A stretch of DNA of 64,000 nucleotides from Xylanimonas protaetiae (GCF_004135385.1 NZ_CP035493.1:2733440-2797439); one strand, 5' to 3'; positions 32,158 to 43,042 are shown, counted from the stretch's first letter. The notes: a model not told the origin generated them from the sequence alone. Made by a program: numbers and translations.

Positions 32158-33524
32158 GCGAGCAGTTCTCGATCGACGCCCGCGCCGGCCTCGAGTCGCA
32201 GATCGACCAGTGGCGCGCCTGGGTGCTGCGGCGCAAGGCCATCACGCCCGACGACGCCGAGGAGCTCGAGGACAACCTCCGCGGCCAGGTCGCCGACCTG
32301 CGCGCCGGCGGCCTCGACGACGACGAGGCGTTCCTCGTCGCGGTCAAGCGCATGGGCAACCTCGACGACGTCTCGCGCGAGTTCGCCCGCGAGCACTCCG
32401 AGCGGCTGTGGAAGCAGCTCGTGCTCGTGCCGGACGCCCCCGAGGAGGGCGGCCGCTGGCGCGACCTCGGCGTGCTCGTCGCGCTCGCCGTCGGCGCGGG
32501 CATCGTCGTCAAGGTGCTGCTGGGCCTGCACGACGACGCCGTGCTCGGGCTCAACGCGGCGCTCGCGGTGCTGCCGTTCCTCGCCGCGTACTTCGCCTGG
32601 TCGCGCCGCCTGCCGGCCCGCGTCGCGGGGGTGCTCGTCGCGGTCGCCGCGGCGGTCGGGCTGGCCGTGAACCTCTACCCGCTCGCGACCGAGACCGGCG
32701 GCACGGGGATGACCTTCACCCTCGCCGCCACCCACCTGCCCGTGCTGCTGTGGCTGCTGCTCGGCGTCGCGTACACCGGGGGAGCGTGGCGCGACCACGC
32801 CCGCCGCATGGACTTCGTCCGGTTCACCGGCGAGCTCCTCATCTACTTTGCGCTCATCTCGCTCGGCGGCGGGCTGCTCGTGGGCCTGACGTTCGCCACG
32901 TTCGGCATCGTCGACATCGAGATCGAGCCGTTCGTCGAGAGCTGGCTCATGCCCTTCGCCGTGCCCGGCGCGTTCCTCGTGGCGGCCTGGCTCGTCGAGG
33001 CCAAGAAGAACGTGGTCGAGAACATGGCGCCCGTGCTCACGCGGGTCTTCACACCGCTGACGCTCGTGCTGCTGGTCGCCGCGTTCTTCGCGCTCCTCAC
33101 CGGTGGGCCCCTCACGGCCGTCGACCGCAACCTGCTCATCCTCATGGACGCGATCCTGCTGCTGGTGCTCGCGCTGCTGCTCTACTCGATCAGCGCGCGC
33201 GACCCGCTCGCGCCCGGCAAGCCGTTCGACTGGCTCCAGCTCGCGCTCGTGGTGGCCGCGTTCGCGGTCAACGTCGTCGCGCTCACCGCGATGGTCAGCC
33301 GTATCGCCGACGCCGGCTGGACGGCCAACAAGACGGCCGCGCTCGGCCTCAACGTCGTGCTGTTCGTGCACCTCGTGGGCACCGGCTGGCTGCTGTGGCA
33401 GTTCCTGCGGCGCCGCGGCACGTTCGACGCCGTCGAACGCTGGCAGACCCGCTACCTGCCGGTCTACGCCGCGTGGGCGGCCGTCGTGGTGCTCGCGTTC
33501 CCGCCGCTGTTCTCGTTCGCGTGA
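32154..33524 (+). CDS. Permease-prefix-domain membrane protein
   Basis: 456 residues. The N-terminal 100 residues (IDQWRAWVLRRKAITPDDAEELEDNLRGQVADL, AVKRMGNLDDVSREFAREH) form the soluble permease prefix domain seen in PadR-linked permeases. The rest has eleven or so hydrophobic helices. No catalytic or transport motif can be named. ATG 32154 overlaps the padR stop and is preceded by GGAGG; an in-frame ATG six bases earlier is less well spaced. Confidence 0.85.
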   Translation: MSEQFSIDARAGLESQIDQWRAWVLRRKAITPDDAEELEDNLRGQVADLRAGGLDDDEAFLVAVKRMGNLDDVSREFAREHSERLWKQLVLVPDAPEEGGRWRDLGVLVALAVGAGIVVKVLLGLHDDAVLGLNAALAVLPFLAAYFAWSRRLPARVAGVLVAVAAAVGLAVNLYPLATETGGTGMTFTLAATHLPVLLWLLLGVAYTGGAWRDHARRMDFVRFTGELLIYFALISLGGGLLVGLTFATFGIVDIEIEPFVESWLMPFAVPGAFLVAAWLVEAKKNVVENMAPVLTRVFTPLTLVLLVAAFFALLTGGPLTAVDRNLLILMDAILLLVLALLLYSISARDPLAPGKPFDWLQLALVVAAFAVNVVALTAMVSRIADAGWTANKTAALGLNVVLFVHLVGTGWLLWQFLRRRGTFDAVERWQTRYLPVYAAWAAVVVLAFPPLFSFA

Positions 33525-33549
33525 CCGACGTCTTCGCGTGACCGACGTC
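33516..33549. repeat. Tandem 17-bp duplication across the stop codon
   Basis: TTCGCGTGACCGACGTC occurs twice in tandem. The first copy holds the last codons and TGA of the membrane-protein gene; the second places another TGA in a different frame. Confidence 0.8.
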
Positions 33550-33586
33550 CGGCGGCCGGGCCTGCGACAGGCTCAGCCGCCGGACG
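33546..33586. terminator. Bidirectional hairpin terminator
   Basis: An 11-bp perfect stem (CGTCCGGCGGC and complement, 33546-33556 and 33576-33586) with an inner 5-bp stem separates the convergent membrane-protein and winged-helix genes. It overlaps the last codons of the latter. Confidence 0.65.
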
Positions 33587-34640
33587 CGTAGGCGAGGGTC
33601 GCCGGCGCGCCGACGAACCGGCCGTAGCGCTCCGCCTCCGCCTCGAGGGCGGCGCGCACCCGGCGCGTCGGCCGTCCCGGAGCCGTCACCGCGACCGTCA
33701 CGCCCTTCGCCGTCTCGGCGCGGGTCCACGACCCGGCCAGCGCGCCGTCGAGAAGCACGAGCCCCTGGGCTCGCAGCACGGCGTCGGTGCCCTGCGCGCC
33801 CCAGTCACCGGGGTCGCGACGGTAGCTGATGAGCTCGTCGTAGTTGGCGAGCAGCATCGCGGCGGGCACGTCGTCCGCGGCCGGTTCGCCGTCGTCGAGC
33901 GTGAACAGGTCGACGCCGGCGAGCGTGACCGGGCGCAGCCCTGCCTGCGCGAAGGCGCGGCGTGCGACGGTGATCGGCAGCGACGCCCACCACGCCAGGT
34001 CCTCGGGGCGTGCCGGGCCGTGCCCGCGCACGTACGTGGTCGCGAGCCGTGCGAGGCGCTCGTCGGGCGTGCGCGAGGACGGCGGAAGGTCCAGCGGCCG
34101 GTAGGTGTGCTGCTTGCCGCGCATCGGCCCGGAGCCGACGGCTCCGCGCAGCTCGGCCTCCAGCAGCACGAAGGCGAGCGGCACGGAGGTCCACGCCCCG
34201 CCCGGCCCGGCGAGTCCGGCCTCGACCAGGCGGGCCGTCACCTCCGCCCGGGTCACCGGACCCTCCGCACGGACGGCGGCGACGGCGACGTCGGCCGCCG
34301 CATGACGCTCTGCCGGGGTGAGCCCCGAGGGGTTGGCGCCGGTGTCCATCGTGCGGCGCACACGCTCGGCGGTGAGCGCGAGGAGGTCGGGCAGGTCCGT
34401 GGCGAGGACGTGGTGCCACGTCGGGCGCAGCACGTGCGTGCGCACGAACGCCCCGGCGTCGAACTCCGCGGCGAGCTCCGCGCGCGTCCGCCCGGTGCGT
34501 CCGGACAGCGCCCACAGCGCCATGTCGTGCAGCTGAGACTGCACGGCGCCGAGGTGCCCGACCGCGGCCGCGCCGTCGGGCAGCGGGTCGCCGGCCAGGC
34601 GCTGCGCCCGCAGCCGGTACGCGACCAGGGAGGACTTCAC
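33573..34640 (-). CDS. Winged-helix DNA-binding protein of the AlkZ/YcaQ family
   Basis: 355 residues. The N-terminal VAYRLRAQRLAG and the AVQSQLHDMALWAL motif (a QxQ variant of the AlkZ catalytic QxQ/QxD motif, near residue 33), then VRTHVLRPTWHHV and the late ANYDELISYRRDPGDW, are characteristic of the HTH_42 family. Related AlkZ enzymes unhook alkylated or cross-linked DNA bases, so a repair role is plausible, but many actinobacterial members are untested. GTG start. Confidence 0.82.
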   Translation of the reverse strand: MKSSLVAYRLRAQRLAGDPLPDGAAAVGHLGAVQSQLHDMALWALSGRTGRTRAELAAEFDAGAFVRTHVLRPTWHHVLATDLPDLLALTAERVRRTMDTGANPSGLTPAERHAAADVAVAAVRAEGPVTRAEVTARLVEAGLAGPGGAWTSVPLAFVLLEAELRGAVGSGPMRGKQHTYRPLDLPPSSRTPDERLARLATTYVRGHGPARPEDLAWWASLPITVARRAFAQAGLRPVTLAGVDLFTLDDGEPAADDVPAAMLLANYDELISYRRDPGDWGAQGTDAVLRAQGLVLLDGALAGSWTRAETAKGVTVAVTAPGRPTRRVRAALEAEAERYGRFVGAPATLAYASGG

Positions 34641-34665
34641 GGGTCGACCCTGCCACGAGCCACCG

Positions 34666-36264
<1,599 letters not shown>

Positions 36265-36364
36265 GAAGAAGCCTCAGGGTGGGGGATGGGCCACCAGAGT
36301 CTACGGGCTGGGCCGGGGCGGACCCTGCGGAGCGCCCACCACGCGCCCGGAATACCGTGGGGGC

Positions 36365-37273
36365 ATGACGTTCACCGAGGGCGGGAAGTTCGAGGGAGGC
36401 CGCGTCCGCAAGGGCGGCGGCGGGAGCCGGCGGACCGGTGCGATCGCGGGAGGCGGCATCGGCGCCATCCTGGTCGCGCTCCTGGCCATGTTCTTCGGGA
36501 ACGGCGGGTCGCTGGGCGTGCTCACCAACGCACTGACGGGTGACGGCGGGCAGGTGCAGGAGCCGCAGGGCGAGGGCGGCTTCGTCGGCGACTGCACCGC
36601 CGCGCAGGCCAACACCGACCTCGAGTGCGAGCTCTCCGCGACGGTGCAGTCCCTCGACGCGTACTGGCAGGAGGCGCTGCCGCAGCAGGCCGGGGTCCAG
36701 TACACGCTGCCCGAGGTGGAGAGCTTCGACGCCTCGACGAGCACCGCCTGCGGCCCGGCGACGGCGGACACCGGGCCGTTCTACTGCCCGCCCGACCAGA
36801 CCATCTACATCGACGTGTCGTTCTACCAGGAGCTCGTCTCCCGCTTCGGCTCGTCGGGCGGCCCGCTCGCGCGCGAGTACGTCGTCGCGCACGAGATGGG
36901 GCACCACATCGAGAACCTCGTCGGCGCGATGGACGAGGCGCAGCGCGGCGGCACGGGCGCCGAGTCCGACTCGGTGCGCATCGAGCTCCAGGCCGACTGC
37001 TACGCCGGCATGTGGGCCGCGCACGCGTCGACGACGGTGGACCCGGACACGGGCGTCGTCTTCCTGAACCCGCCCACGGAGCAGGACCTCCAGGACGCCG
37101 TCTCGGCCGCGCAGGCCGTCGGCGACGACCACATCCAGGCGGCGTCGACGGGTCGCGTCAACCCGGACCTGTTCACGCACGGCACCTCGAAGCAGCGCGT
37201 CGAGTGGTTCGCGCGCGGCTACAACGGCGGCACGCTCCAGACGTGCGACGCGCTGCACGCAACCCGGCTCTGA
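36365..37273 (+). CDS. Neutral zinc metallopeptidase (YpfJ family)
   Basis: 302 residues. A Gly/Arg-rich cytoplasmic start leads into a membrane anchor (GAILVALLAMFFG, about 33-46). The extracellular domain contains the zinc motif HEMGHH with His176, Glu177 and His180, and the downstream ELQADCYAGMWA Glu207. Six or so Cys (GDC, CEL, ACG, YCPP, ADC, TCD) suggest disulfides. The family is conserved and its substrate is unknown. Faces away from the ABC-F gene. Confidence 0.92.
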   Translation: MTFTEGGKFEGGRVRKGGGGSRRTGAIAGGGIGAILVALLAMFFGNGGSLGVLTNALTGDGGQVQEPQGEGGFVGDCTAAQANTDLECELSATVQSLDAYWQEALPQQAGVQYTLPEVESFDASTSTACGPATADTGPFYCPPDQTIYIDVSFYQELVSRFGSSGGPLAREYVVAHEMGHHIENLVGAMDEAQRGGTGAESDSVRIELQADCYAGMWAAHASTTVDPDTGVVFLNPPTEQDLQDAVSAAQAVGDDHIQAASTGRVNPDLFTHGTSKQRVEWFARGYNGGTLQTCDALHATRL

Positions 37274-37325
37274 CCCGCCGACGGCTCGTCGACGCCCGCA
37301 GGTCACGCGCGCCCCTGGCGCGTCG

Positions 37326-38189
37326 TCAGTCCTCGCCCACGAGGGCGTCCTCGAGCTCCTCGTCCGTCGGCGGGCGGCGACGCAGGTCGCGCGGCGCGCG
37401 GTCGCTCTGCCCGGCGGCGACCAGCAGGTCGCCCGCCGTCGGGGCGGAGCCGCGCGTCTCGCGGCGCCACAGCAGCACGTACCCGCCGAGGGCCCCGGTC
37501 GCGAAGACGGCCCACTGCACCGTGTACGACAGGTGCGAGCCGGGGTCGAGGTCGGGCAGGGGCAGCGCGCCGAGGGCCCGCTCGGGCGCCGGGTCCTCGC
37601 TGCGGAGCTGCCCGTAGGCGCCCACCGTGCGGCCCTGCGCCCAGGCGGCACCGGACGGGCCGGCGGCCAGGACCTGCGCCGTCGAGATCGCCTGCACCTG
37701 CTGCGCGGGCGCCCCGCGCGTCGCGTCCGGCTCGTCGGCGCGCAGCGTGACGGTCACCGTGACCTCGCCGGCCGGGGGAGCGGGCACGCTGTCGGGGCGG
37801 GCGGAGTCCTCGCCGTCGGGCACGAACCCGCGGTCGACGACGACGACGATGCCGGAGCGGTCCTCGAACGGGACCAGCACGTGGAAGCCGGGCGCCGAGG
37901 CGACCGGGCGGTTGCGCAGCAGCACCGTGTCCTCGACGCGGTACGTGCCGGTCAGCGTGACGGGCCGCCACAGGTCGTCCTCGGCGAGCACGGCGCCGGG
38001 GCCGGGCAGCACCTCGCCGACCGCCACGGGGTCGGCGCCGTAGTTCTGCTCGGCGAGGTGGATCTGCGTCTCGCGGGCCGTGTACCGGTGCCACTGCCAG
38101 AAGGCGGCGGCCACGCAGAGGGCGGCGAGCACGACGGCGCCGAGGCCGAGCGTGACCCACTGCCGGCGCGTGCGGGCAGGAGCGGTCAC
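37326..38189 (-). CDS. SURF1-family cytochrome oxidase assembly protein
   Basis: 287 residues. An N-terminal helix (WVTLGLGAVVLAALCVAAAF), the WQWHRY box, a periplasmic domain with RPVTLTGTYRVEDTVLLRNRP and VPFEDRSGIVVVVDRGFVPDG, and a C-terminal helix (YTVQWAVFATGALGGYVLLW). SURF1 aids heme a insertion in cytochrome c oxidase. The GTG start at 38189 overlaps the stop of the 84-residue gene. Typical actinobacterial order with DUF3099. Confidence 0.92.
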   Translation of the reverse strand: MTAPARTRRQWVTLGLGAVVLAALCVAAAFWQWHRYTARETQIHLAEQNYGADPVAVGEVLPGPGAVLAEDDLWRPVTLTGTYRVEDTVLLRNRPVASAPGFHVLVPFEDRSGIVVVVDRGFVPDGEDSARPDSVPAPPAGEVTVTVTLRADEPDATRGAPAQQVQAISTAQVLAAGPSGAAWAQGRTVGAYGQLRSEDPAPERALGALPLPDLDPGSHLSYTVQWAVFATGALGGYVLLWRRETRGSAPTAGDLLVAAGQSDRAPRDLRRRPPTDEELEDALVGED

Positions 38190-38440
38190 GGGCGCTGGCC
38201 CGGGTCGAAGCGGTCGAGGTCGGCCACGGGGACGACGTCCTTGAGGAAGCCGCGGGCCTCGAGGAACGTGACGAGGTGCGCGCGGTGGTCGTCGCACGCG
38301 AGCCACACCTTGCGGCGCTCGGGCGTGTGGATCTTGGGGTTGTTCCACAGCAGGCCCCACGCGGCCTCGTCGCGGCAGCCCTTGCCCGAGCAGACCAGGT
38401 CCCCGTCGGCGACGGGATCGGCGGTGGCCAGCGGGTCCAT
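38186..38440 (-). CDS. Small Cys/His-rich protein next to SURF1
   Basis: 84 residues with LVCSGKGCRDEAAWGLLWNN and later KVWLACDDHRAHLVTFL, giving a C-x4-C ... C-x2-H putative zinc site. It recurs in this position of actinobacterial SURF1/DUF3099 clusters and is sometimes misnamed acetone carboxylase in databases. No enzymatic motif. Overlaps both neighbours by one to four bases. Confidence 0.8.
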   Translation of the reverse strand: MDPLATADPVADGDLVCSGKGCRDEAAWGLLWNNPKIHTPERRKVWLACDDHRAHLVTFLEARGFLKDVVPVADLDRFDPGQRP

Positions 38441-38862
38441 CAGCGGTGCTCCTCAGCGTGCGGGTCCGGATCCGGGTCCGGTCCGGGTTCCGGGTCGACG
38501 ACGACGACGCGCGCGCCGTCGGGCAGGGGCGGCAGCTCCTTCGGGCCCTCCGGGACCACGGCCGACGTCTCGTACTGCACCCGGTCGCGGCCGGCGTTGA
38601 CGAGGATCACGGCGATGTAGGGGATGACGACGGCGATCGCGACGAGCGTCCAGCGCAGCCAGCCCGAGGCGAGGTACGCGCCCCAGAAGCACACCACGCG
38701 GAACCCCATCTGGAAGAGGTAGCGGCGCATCCGGCGTGCCTGGTCGTCCTCGAGAGACTCCGGCGCGCTGGTGATCGAGGGGACCTCGTCGCCGTGACGG
38801 CGCGCGTCGGGGTCCTCCCGCCGGGACCCGGCAGGCCTGGGCGTCGCGGCGCTCGTGCTCAC
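38440..38862 (-). CDS. DUF3099 membrane protein
   Basis: 140 residues: a disordered N-terminus, EVPSITSAPESLEDDQARRMRRYLFQMG entry block, and two transmembrane helices (VVCFWGAYLASGW, WTLVAIAVVIPYIAVILVNAG), then a Pro/Asp-rich tail. DUF3099 is actinobacteria-specific, without known function. First gene of the three-gene unit and divergent from fabG across 151 bp that hold a 21-bp near-perfect palindrome. Confidence 0.88.
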   Translation of the reverse strand: MSTSAATPRPAGSRREDPDARRHGDEVPSITSAPESLEDDQARRMRRYLFQMGFRVVCFWGAYLASGWLRWTLVAIAVVIPYIAVILVNAGRDRVQYETSAVVPEGPKELPPLPDGARVVVVDPEPGPDPDPDPHAEEHR

Positions 38863-38898
38863 CTCGTCAGTCTACGAGCGGCGGGAGGCCGCCTGGTC

Positions 38899-38919
38899 CG
38901 TTGTAGGAATCCGACAACG
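38899..38919. promoter_or_regulatory. 21-bp near-perfect palindrome between DUF3099 and fabG
   Basis: Arms CGTTGTAGGA and TCCGACAACG around one central A match at nine of ten pairs. It lies 37 bp before DUF3099 and 95 bp before fabG, so a dimeric regulator could control either. A TAGGTT -10 element at 38972-38977 is a candidate fabG promoter. The regulator is not known. Confidence 0.55.
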
Positions 38920-39013
38920 CAGGCGCCCGATGCGGTCCGGGTCGTGCGCGTCGTCGCCGCTCGCGGAGGGATAGGTTCGCTGACGGCCCCCGTTCGTCGA
39001 AAGGAAACCTCCC

Positions 39014-39727
39014 GTGAGCTCGACCCCTCGCATCGTCGTCGTGACCGGAGCCTCGCGCGGCATCGGCGAGGCGATCGCCCAGGCGTTCGTCGCGAACGGC
39101 GACACCGTCGCCGCGCTCTCGCGGACCGGCGAGGCGCCGGAGGGCGTGCACGGCTTCGCGGCCGACGTCGCCGACCCGGCGGCCGTCGACGCGGCGTTCA
39201 CGGAGATCGAGAAGCAGCTCGGCGCGGTCGAGGTGCTGGTGGCCAACGCCGGCGTCACGCGCGACGGGCTCCTCATGCGCATGTCCGACGAGGACTTCGA
39301 CGCCGTCATCGACGTCAACCTCAAGGGCACGTTCCACGTCGTGCGCCGCGCGTCCAAGGGCATGATCCGCCTGCGTCGCGGCCGCATCGTCATGATCGGC
39401 TCCGTCGTCGGCCTCTACGGTGGCGCCGGCCAGGTCAACTACTCCGCCTCGAAGGCCGCCCTCGTGGGCATGGCCCGCTCGATCACGCGCGAGCTGGGCG
39501 GTCGCGGCATCACCGCGAACGTCGTCGCGCCGGGCTTCGTCGAGACGCAGATGACGGCGGTGCTCCCCGAGGAGACGCAGAAGTCCTACCAGGCGGCGAT
39601 CCCGGCGGGCCGTTTCGGCCACGTCGACGAGATCGCGGGCGTGGTCACGTTCCTCGCCTCCGACGCCGCGGCGTACGTCTCGGGCGCCGTGATCCCGGTC
39701 GACGGCGGCCTCGGCATGGGCCACTGA
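39014..39727 (+). CDS. fabG: 3-oxoacyl-ACP reductase FabG
   Basis: 237 residues, NADPH-dependent reductase of fatty acid elongation. NADP motif TGASRGIG at 11-18, NAG at 78-80, catalytic Ser130, Tyr143 and Lys147 (YSASKAAL), and the closing IPVDGGLGMGH. GTG start after AAAGGAAACC. Forms an operon with the enoyl reductase 29 bp downstream, the same pairing as mabA-inhA of mycobacteria. Confidence 0.93.
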   Translation: MSSTPRIVVVTGASRGIGEAIAQAFVANGDTVAALSRTGEAPEGVHGFAADVADPAAVDAAFTEIEKQLGAVEVLVANAGVTRDGLLMRMSDEDFDAVIDVNLKGTFHVVRRASKGMIRLRRGRIVMIGSVVGLYGGAGQVNYSASKAALVGMARSITRELGGRGITANVVAPGFVETQMTAVLPEETQKSYQAAIPAGRFGHVDEIAGVVTFLASDAAAYVSGAVIPVDGGLGMGH

Positions 39728-39756
39728 TCCTCCTCCCTCCTGACGAAAGGCCAGCC

Positions 39757-40527
39757 ATGGGTCTCCTCGACGGCAAGAAGCTCCTCATCACCGGGGTGCT
39801 CACCGACTCCTCCATCGCGTTCCACGCCGCGCGGCTCGCGCAGCAGGAGGGCGCGCAGGTCGTGCTCTCGTCGTTCGGCCGCCAGGCCAAGCTCACCGCC
39901 GCGTTCTCCAAGCGCCTGCCCGTCGAGGCGCCGGTCGTGCAGCTCGACGTGACGAACCAGGAGGACCTCGACGGCCTCGCCGACGCCGTGCGCGCCGCGG
40001 GCCTCGACAGCCTCGACGGCGTCGTGCACTCGATCGGCTTCGCGCCGCAGTCCGTCATGGGCGGCAACTTCCTCGCGGGCGAGTGGGACGACGTCGCCGT
40101 CGCGATGCAGGTCTCGGCGTTCTCCTACAAGTCGCTCGCCGTCGCGGCCAAGCCGCTCATGACGCACGGCGGCTCGCTGGTGGGCCTGACGTTCGACGCG
40201 CAGTTCGCCTGGCCGGTCTACGACTGGATGGGCGTCGCCAAGGCGGGCCTCGAGGCCACGAACCGCTACCTCGCCCGCGACCTGGGCGCCGACGGCATCC
40301 GCGCCAACCTGGTCTCCGCCGGCCCGATCCGCACCACGGCCGCGAAGTCGATCCCGGGCTTCGCCACGATGGAGGAGGCGTGGCCGAGCCGCGCCCCGCT
40401 GGGCTGGGACCTGACGTCTGCCGAGCCGGCCGCGCGTGCTGTCGTCGCGCTGCTGTCAGACTGGTTCCCGGCCACCACCGGCGAGATCGTGCACGTCGAC
40501 GGTGGCGTCCACGTCATGGGACAGTAG
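39757..40527 (+). CDS. fabI: Enoyl-ACP reductase FabI/InhA
   Basis: 256 residues, NADH-dependent last step of each fatty-acid elongation cycle. Seen: GVLTDSSIAFHAA dinucleotide loop, HSIGFAP near 91, and the catalytic YxxMxxxK as Tyr155, Met158, Lys162 (VYDWMGVAKAGLEA). The SAGPIRTTAAKSIPGF substrate loop is InhA-like. This is the target class of isoniazid and triclosan. AAAGG before the ATG; coupled to fabG. Confidence 0.95.
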   Translation: MGLLDGKKLLITGVLTDSSIAFHAARLAQQEGAQVVLSSFGRQAKLTAAFSKRLPVEAPVVQLDVTNQEDLDGLADAVRAAGLDSLDGVVHSIGFAPQSVMGGNFLAGEWDDVAVAMQVSAFSYKSLAVAAKPLMTHGGSLVGLTFDAQFAWPVYDWMGVAKAGLEATNRYLARDLGADGIRANLVSAGPIRTTAAKSIPGFATMEEAWPSRAPLGWDLTSAEPAARAVVALLSDWFPATTGEIVHVDGGVHVMGQ

Positions 40528-40558
40528 GCAGCACGCCGATCCAGCACCGAGAGGGACG

Positions 40559-41074
40559 ATGAGCGAGAGACGTCTGGTACTCCTGCGGCACGCCAAGGCG
40601 GAACCTGGGCACGACGTTGCCTCGGACGACCTGCGCCCCCTCGCCCCGAAGGGCCGCGTGCAGGCGGCTGCCGTCGGCAAGGCGTTCACCGCCGCGGGCC
40701 TCGCCCCGCAGGTCGCCCTCGTCTCGACGGCGCTGCGCACGCGCCAGACGTGGGACCTGCTGGCCAAGAAGCTCGACGGCGTCTCGCCCGAGCTCCGGCT
40801 GGAGCCCGACCTGTACGAGGCGTCCGTCGCGGACGTCCTCGACCTGGTGCGCGGGCTCGACGGCGCGGTGACGACGGTCCTCGTCGTCGGTCACGAGCCG
40901 ACGATGGCGGCCACGGCGGCGCACCTCGCCGGCCCCGGGTCGGACGACGCCGCGCTCGCCCAGGTGCGCGTCGGCGTCCCGACGGCGGCCTGGTCCGTGC
41001 TCGAGTCCGACCAGGACTGGGCCGAGTGGGGCCGCGGCAAGGCCGCCCTGCTCTCGGTGGGGCGGCCCACCTGA
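40559..41074 (+). CDS. SixA-like histidine phosphatase
   Basis: 171 residues. The RHxxA-type motif LVLLRHAKAEPG with catalytic His11, second His in VLVVGHEPTMA near 108, and STALRTRQTWDLL. SixA proteins dephosphorylate phosphohistidine; the actinobacterial group near fabI is broad. GAGAGGGACG precedes the ATG. Last gene before a 23-bp perfect terminator. Confidence 0.9.
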   Translation: MSERRLVLLRHAKAEPGHDVASDDLRPLAPKGRVQAAAVGKAFTAAGLAPQVALVSTALRTRQTWDLLAKKLDGVSPELRLEPDLYEASVADVLDLVRGLDGAVTTVLVVGHEPTMAATAAHLAGPGSDDAALAQVRVGVPTAAWSVLESDQDWAEWGRGKAALLSVGRPT

Positions 41075-41077
41075 CGC

Positions 41078-41127
41078 ACGACGAAGGGGCTCGACCACCA
41101 GGGATGGTGGTCGAGCCCCTTCGTCGT
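41078..41127. terminator. Strong bidirectional terminator (23-bp perfect stem)
   Basis: Left arm 41078-41100 begins ACGACGAAGGGGCTCGAC; right arm 41105-41127 is its exact complement; the loop is GGGA. It sits between the convergent sixA-like and serB genes and ends in a short pyrimidine tail (CTCTC). Confidence 0.9.
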
Positions 41128-41141
41128 CTCTCAGGCGTCGT

Positions 41142-41804
41142 TCAGTGCGTCGGCTCCAGCGCGTCGAGGATCTCGAGCACCTCGTCCAGCCGGTGCTCGA
41201 TGGCGTGGTCGGCCTGCTCGCGCACCACGGGCTTGGCCCGGTAGGCGACGCCGACGCCGGCTGCGGCCAGCATGTCTAGGTCGTTCGCCCCGTCTCCTAC
41301 GGCGACCGTGTCGGCGAGCGGCACGCCCTCCTCCTCGGCCCAGGCCCGCAGCGTCTCGGCCTTCACGGTGCGGTCGATCACGGTGCCCAGCGTGCGGCCC
41401 GTGAGGACGCCGTCCACCACCTCGAGGCGGTTGGCCCGCACACGCGTGATGCCGAGCGACGCCGCGAGCGGGCCGACGATCTCCTCGAACCCGCCCGAGA
41501 CCAGTCCGAACGCCCAGCCCCGCCGGTGGCACTCGGCCACCAGCTCGGCCGCGCCGGGGGAGAGCTGCACGCTCGCGCGCACCTCGTCGAGGGCGGCCAG
41601 CGGCACCCCGCGCAGCGTCGCCACGCGCTCGCGCAGCGAGGCCGCGAAGTCGAGCTCGCCGCGCATGGCGCGCTCGGTCACCTCCGCGACCTGCTCACGG
41701 GTGCCGGCGTGCTCGGCGAGGAGCTCGATGACCTCCTGCTGGATGAACGTGGAGTCGACGTCGGTGACGACGAGGCGCCGGGGCGCGGTCACGGGATGGG
41801 TCAC
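41142..41804 (-). CDS. serB: Phosphoserine phosphatase
   Basis: 220 residues, last step of serine synthesis. HAD motif I DVDST with Asp15 and Asp17, motif II SGGFEEI, motif III Lys near TVKAET, motif [18 protein letters not shown]. It lacks the N-terminal ACT domains of larger SerB proteins. The GTG at 41804 overlaps the glgC stop, so both are co-translated. Confidence 0.92.
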   Translation of the reverse strand: MTHPVTAPRRLVVTDVDSTFIQQEVIELLAEHAGTREQVAEVTERAMRGELDFAASLRERVATLRGVPLAALDEVRASVQLSPGAAELVAECHRRGWAFGLVSGGFEEIVGPLAASLGITRVRANRLEVVDGVLTGRTLGTVIDRTVKAETLRAWAEEEGVPLADTVAVGDGANDLDMLAAAGVGVAYRAKPVVREQADHAIEHRLDEVLEILDALEPTH

Positions 41805-43042
41805 GTGACGATTGTGCCCTTCGGCACCACCGTGATGCCGGTCTCGGTCACGGTGAAGCCGCGGGCGCGGTCCTCCTCGTGGTCGACGCCGACACGCGCC
41901 CGCTCCCCGATGACGACGTTCTTGTCGATGACGGCGCGGTGCACCTGCGCGTGGCGGTGCACCTGGACGCCGTCCATGAGCACGGCGTTGGTGACGGTCG
42001 CCCACGAGTGCAGGTGGACGCCGGGGGACAGGATCGACCCGGCCACCGTGGCGCCCGAGACGAGCACGCCGGGGGAGACGATCGAGTCGGCCGCGTGGCC
42101 CAGGCGACCCGGGCCGGCGTGGACGAACTTCGCGGGCGGCAGGCCGATGTAGCCGGTGTGCACCGGCCACTCCTCGTTGTAGAGGTTGAACACGGGCTGC
42201 ACCGCGATGAGGTCCTTGTTCGCCTCGAAGTAGGCGTCCATGGTGCCCACGTCGCGCCAGTAGTCGCGGTCGCGGTCGGTCGAGCCCGGCACGTCGTTGC
42301 GGATGAAGTCGTAGACGCCGGCGGTGCCCTGCGACACGAACGCCGGGATGATGTCGCCGCCCATGTCGTGGCGCGAGGTCGGGTCGGCGGCGTCCTTGGT
42401 GACGGCCTCGACGAGAGCGTCGGCGTCGAACACGTAGTTGCCCATGGAGGCCAGGACCTCCTGCGGGGAGTCCGGCAGCCCGACGGGGTTGACCGGCTTC
42501 TCGAGGAACTCGCGGATGCGGTCGGGCTGCTCCGGGTCCACGTCGATCACGCCGAACTGGTCGGCGAGCGCGATCGGCTGGCGGATCGCGGCGACCGTGG
42601 CGCGCGCGCCCGACGCGATGTGCGCGTCGACCATCTGCGAGAAGTCCATGCGGTACACGTGGTCCGCGCCGACGACGACGACGATGTCGGGCCGGTCGTC
42701 CTCGATGATGTTGAGGCACTGGTAGATGGCGTCCGCGCTGCCGAGGTACCAGTGCTTCCCGACGCGCTGCTGCGCGGGCACCGACGACACGTAGTTGCCG
42801 AGCAGCGGCGACATCCGCCAGGTCTGGGCGATGTGCCGGTCGAGCGAGTGCGACTTGTACTGCGTGAGCACGACGACGCGCAGGAAGCCCGAGTTGATCA
42901 CGTTGGAGAGCGCGAAGTCGATGAGGCGGTAGATGCCTCCGAAGGGGACCGCGGGCTTGGCCCGGTGCGCGGTCAGCGGCATGAGCCGCTTGCCTTCGCC
43001 ACCGGCGAGAACGATCGCGAGGACGCGAGGGGAGGACGCCAT
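41801..43042 (-). CDS. glgC: Glucose-1-phosphate adenylyltransferase
   Basis: 413 residues; makes ADP-glucose for glycogen. N-terminal nucleotidyl-transferase loop [38 protein letters not shown] and [12 protein letters not shown], substrate Lys in [11 protein letters not shown], then a left-handed beta-helix ([28 protein letters not shown]). Divergent from glgA across 90 bp, so ADP-glucose supply and use are neighbours. Confidence 0.96.
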   Translation of the reverse strand: MASSPRVLAIVLAGGEGKRLMPLTAHRAKPAVPFGGIYRLIDFALSNVINSGFLRVVVLTQYKSHSLDRHIAQTWRMSPLLGNYVSSVPAQQRVGKHWYLGSADAIYQCLNIIEDDRPDIVVVVGADHVYRMDFSQMVDAHIASGARATVAAIRQPIALADQFGVIDVDPEQPDRIREFLEKPVNPVGLPDSPQEVLASMGNYVFDADALVEAVTKDAADPTSRHDMGGDIIPAFVSQGTAGVYDFIRNDVPGSTDRDRDYWRDVGTMDAYFEANKDLIAVQPVFNLYNEEWPVHTGYIGLPPAKFVHAGPGRLGHAADSIVSPGVLVSGATVAGSILSPGVHLHSWATVTNAVLMDGVQVHRHAQVHRAVIDKNVVIGERARVGVDHEEDRARGFTVTETGITVVPKGTIVT

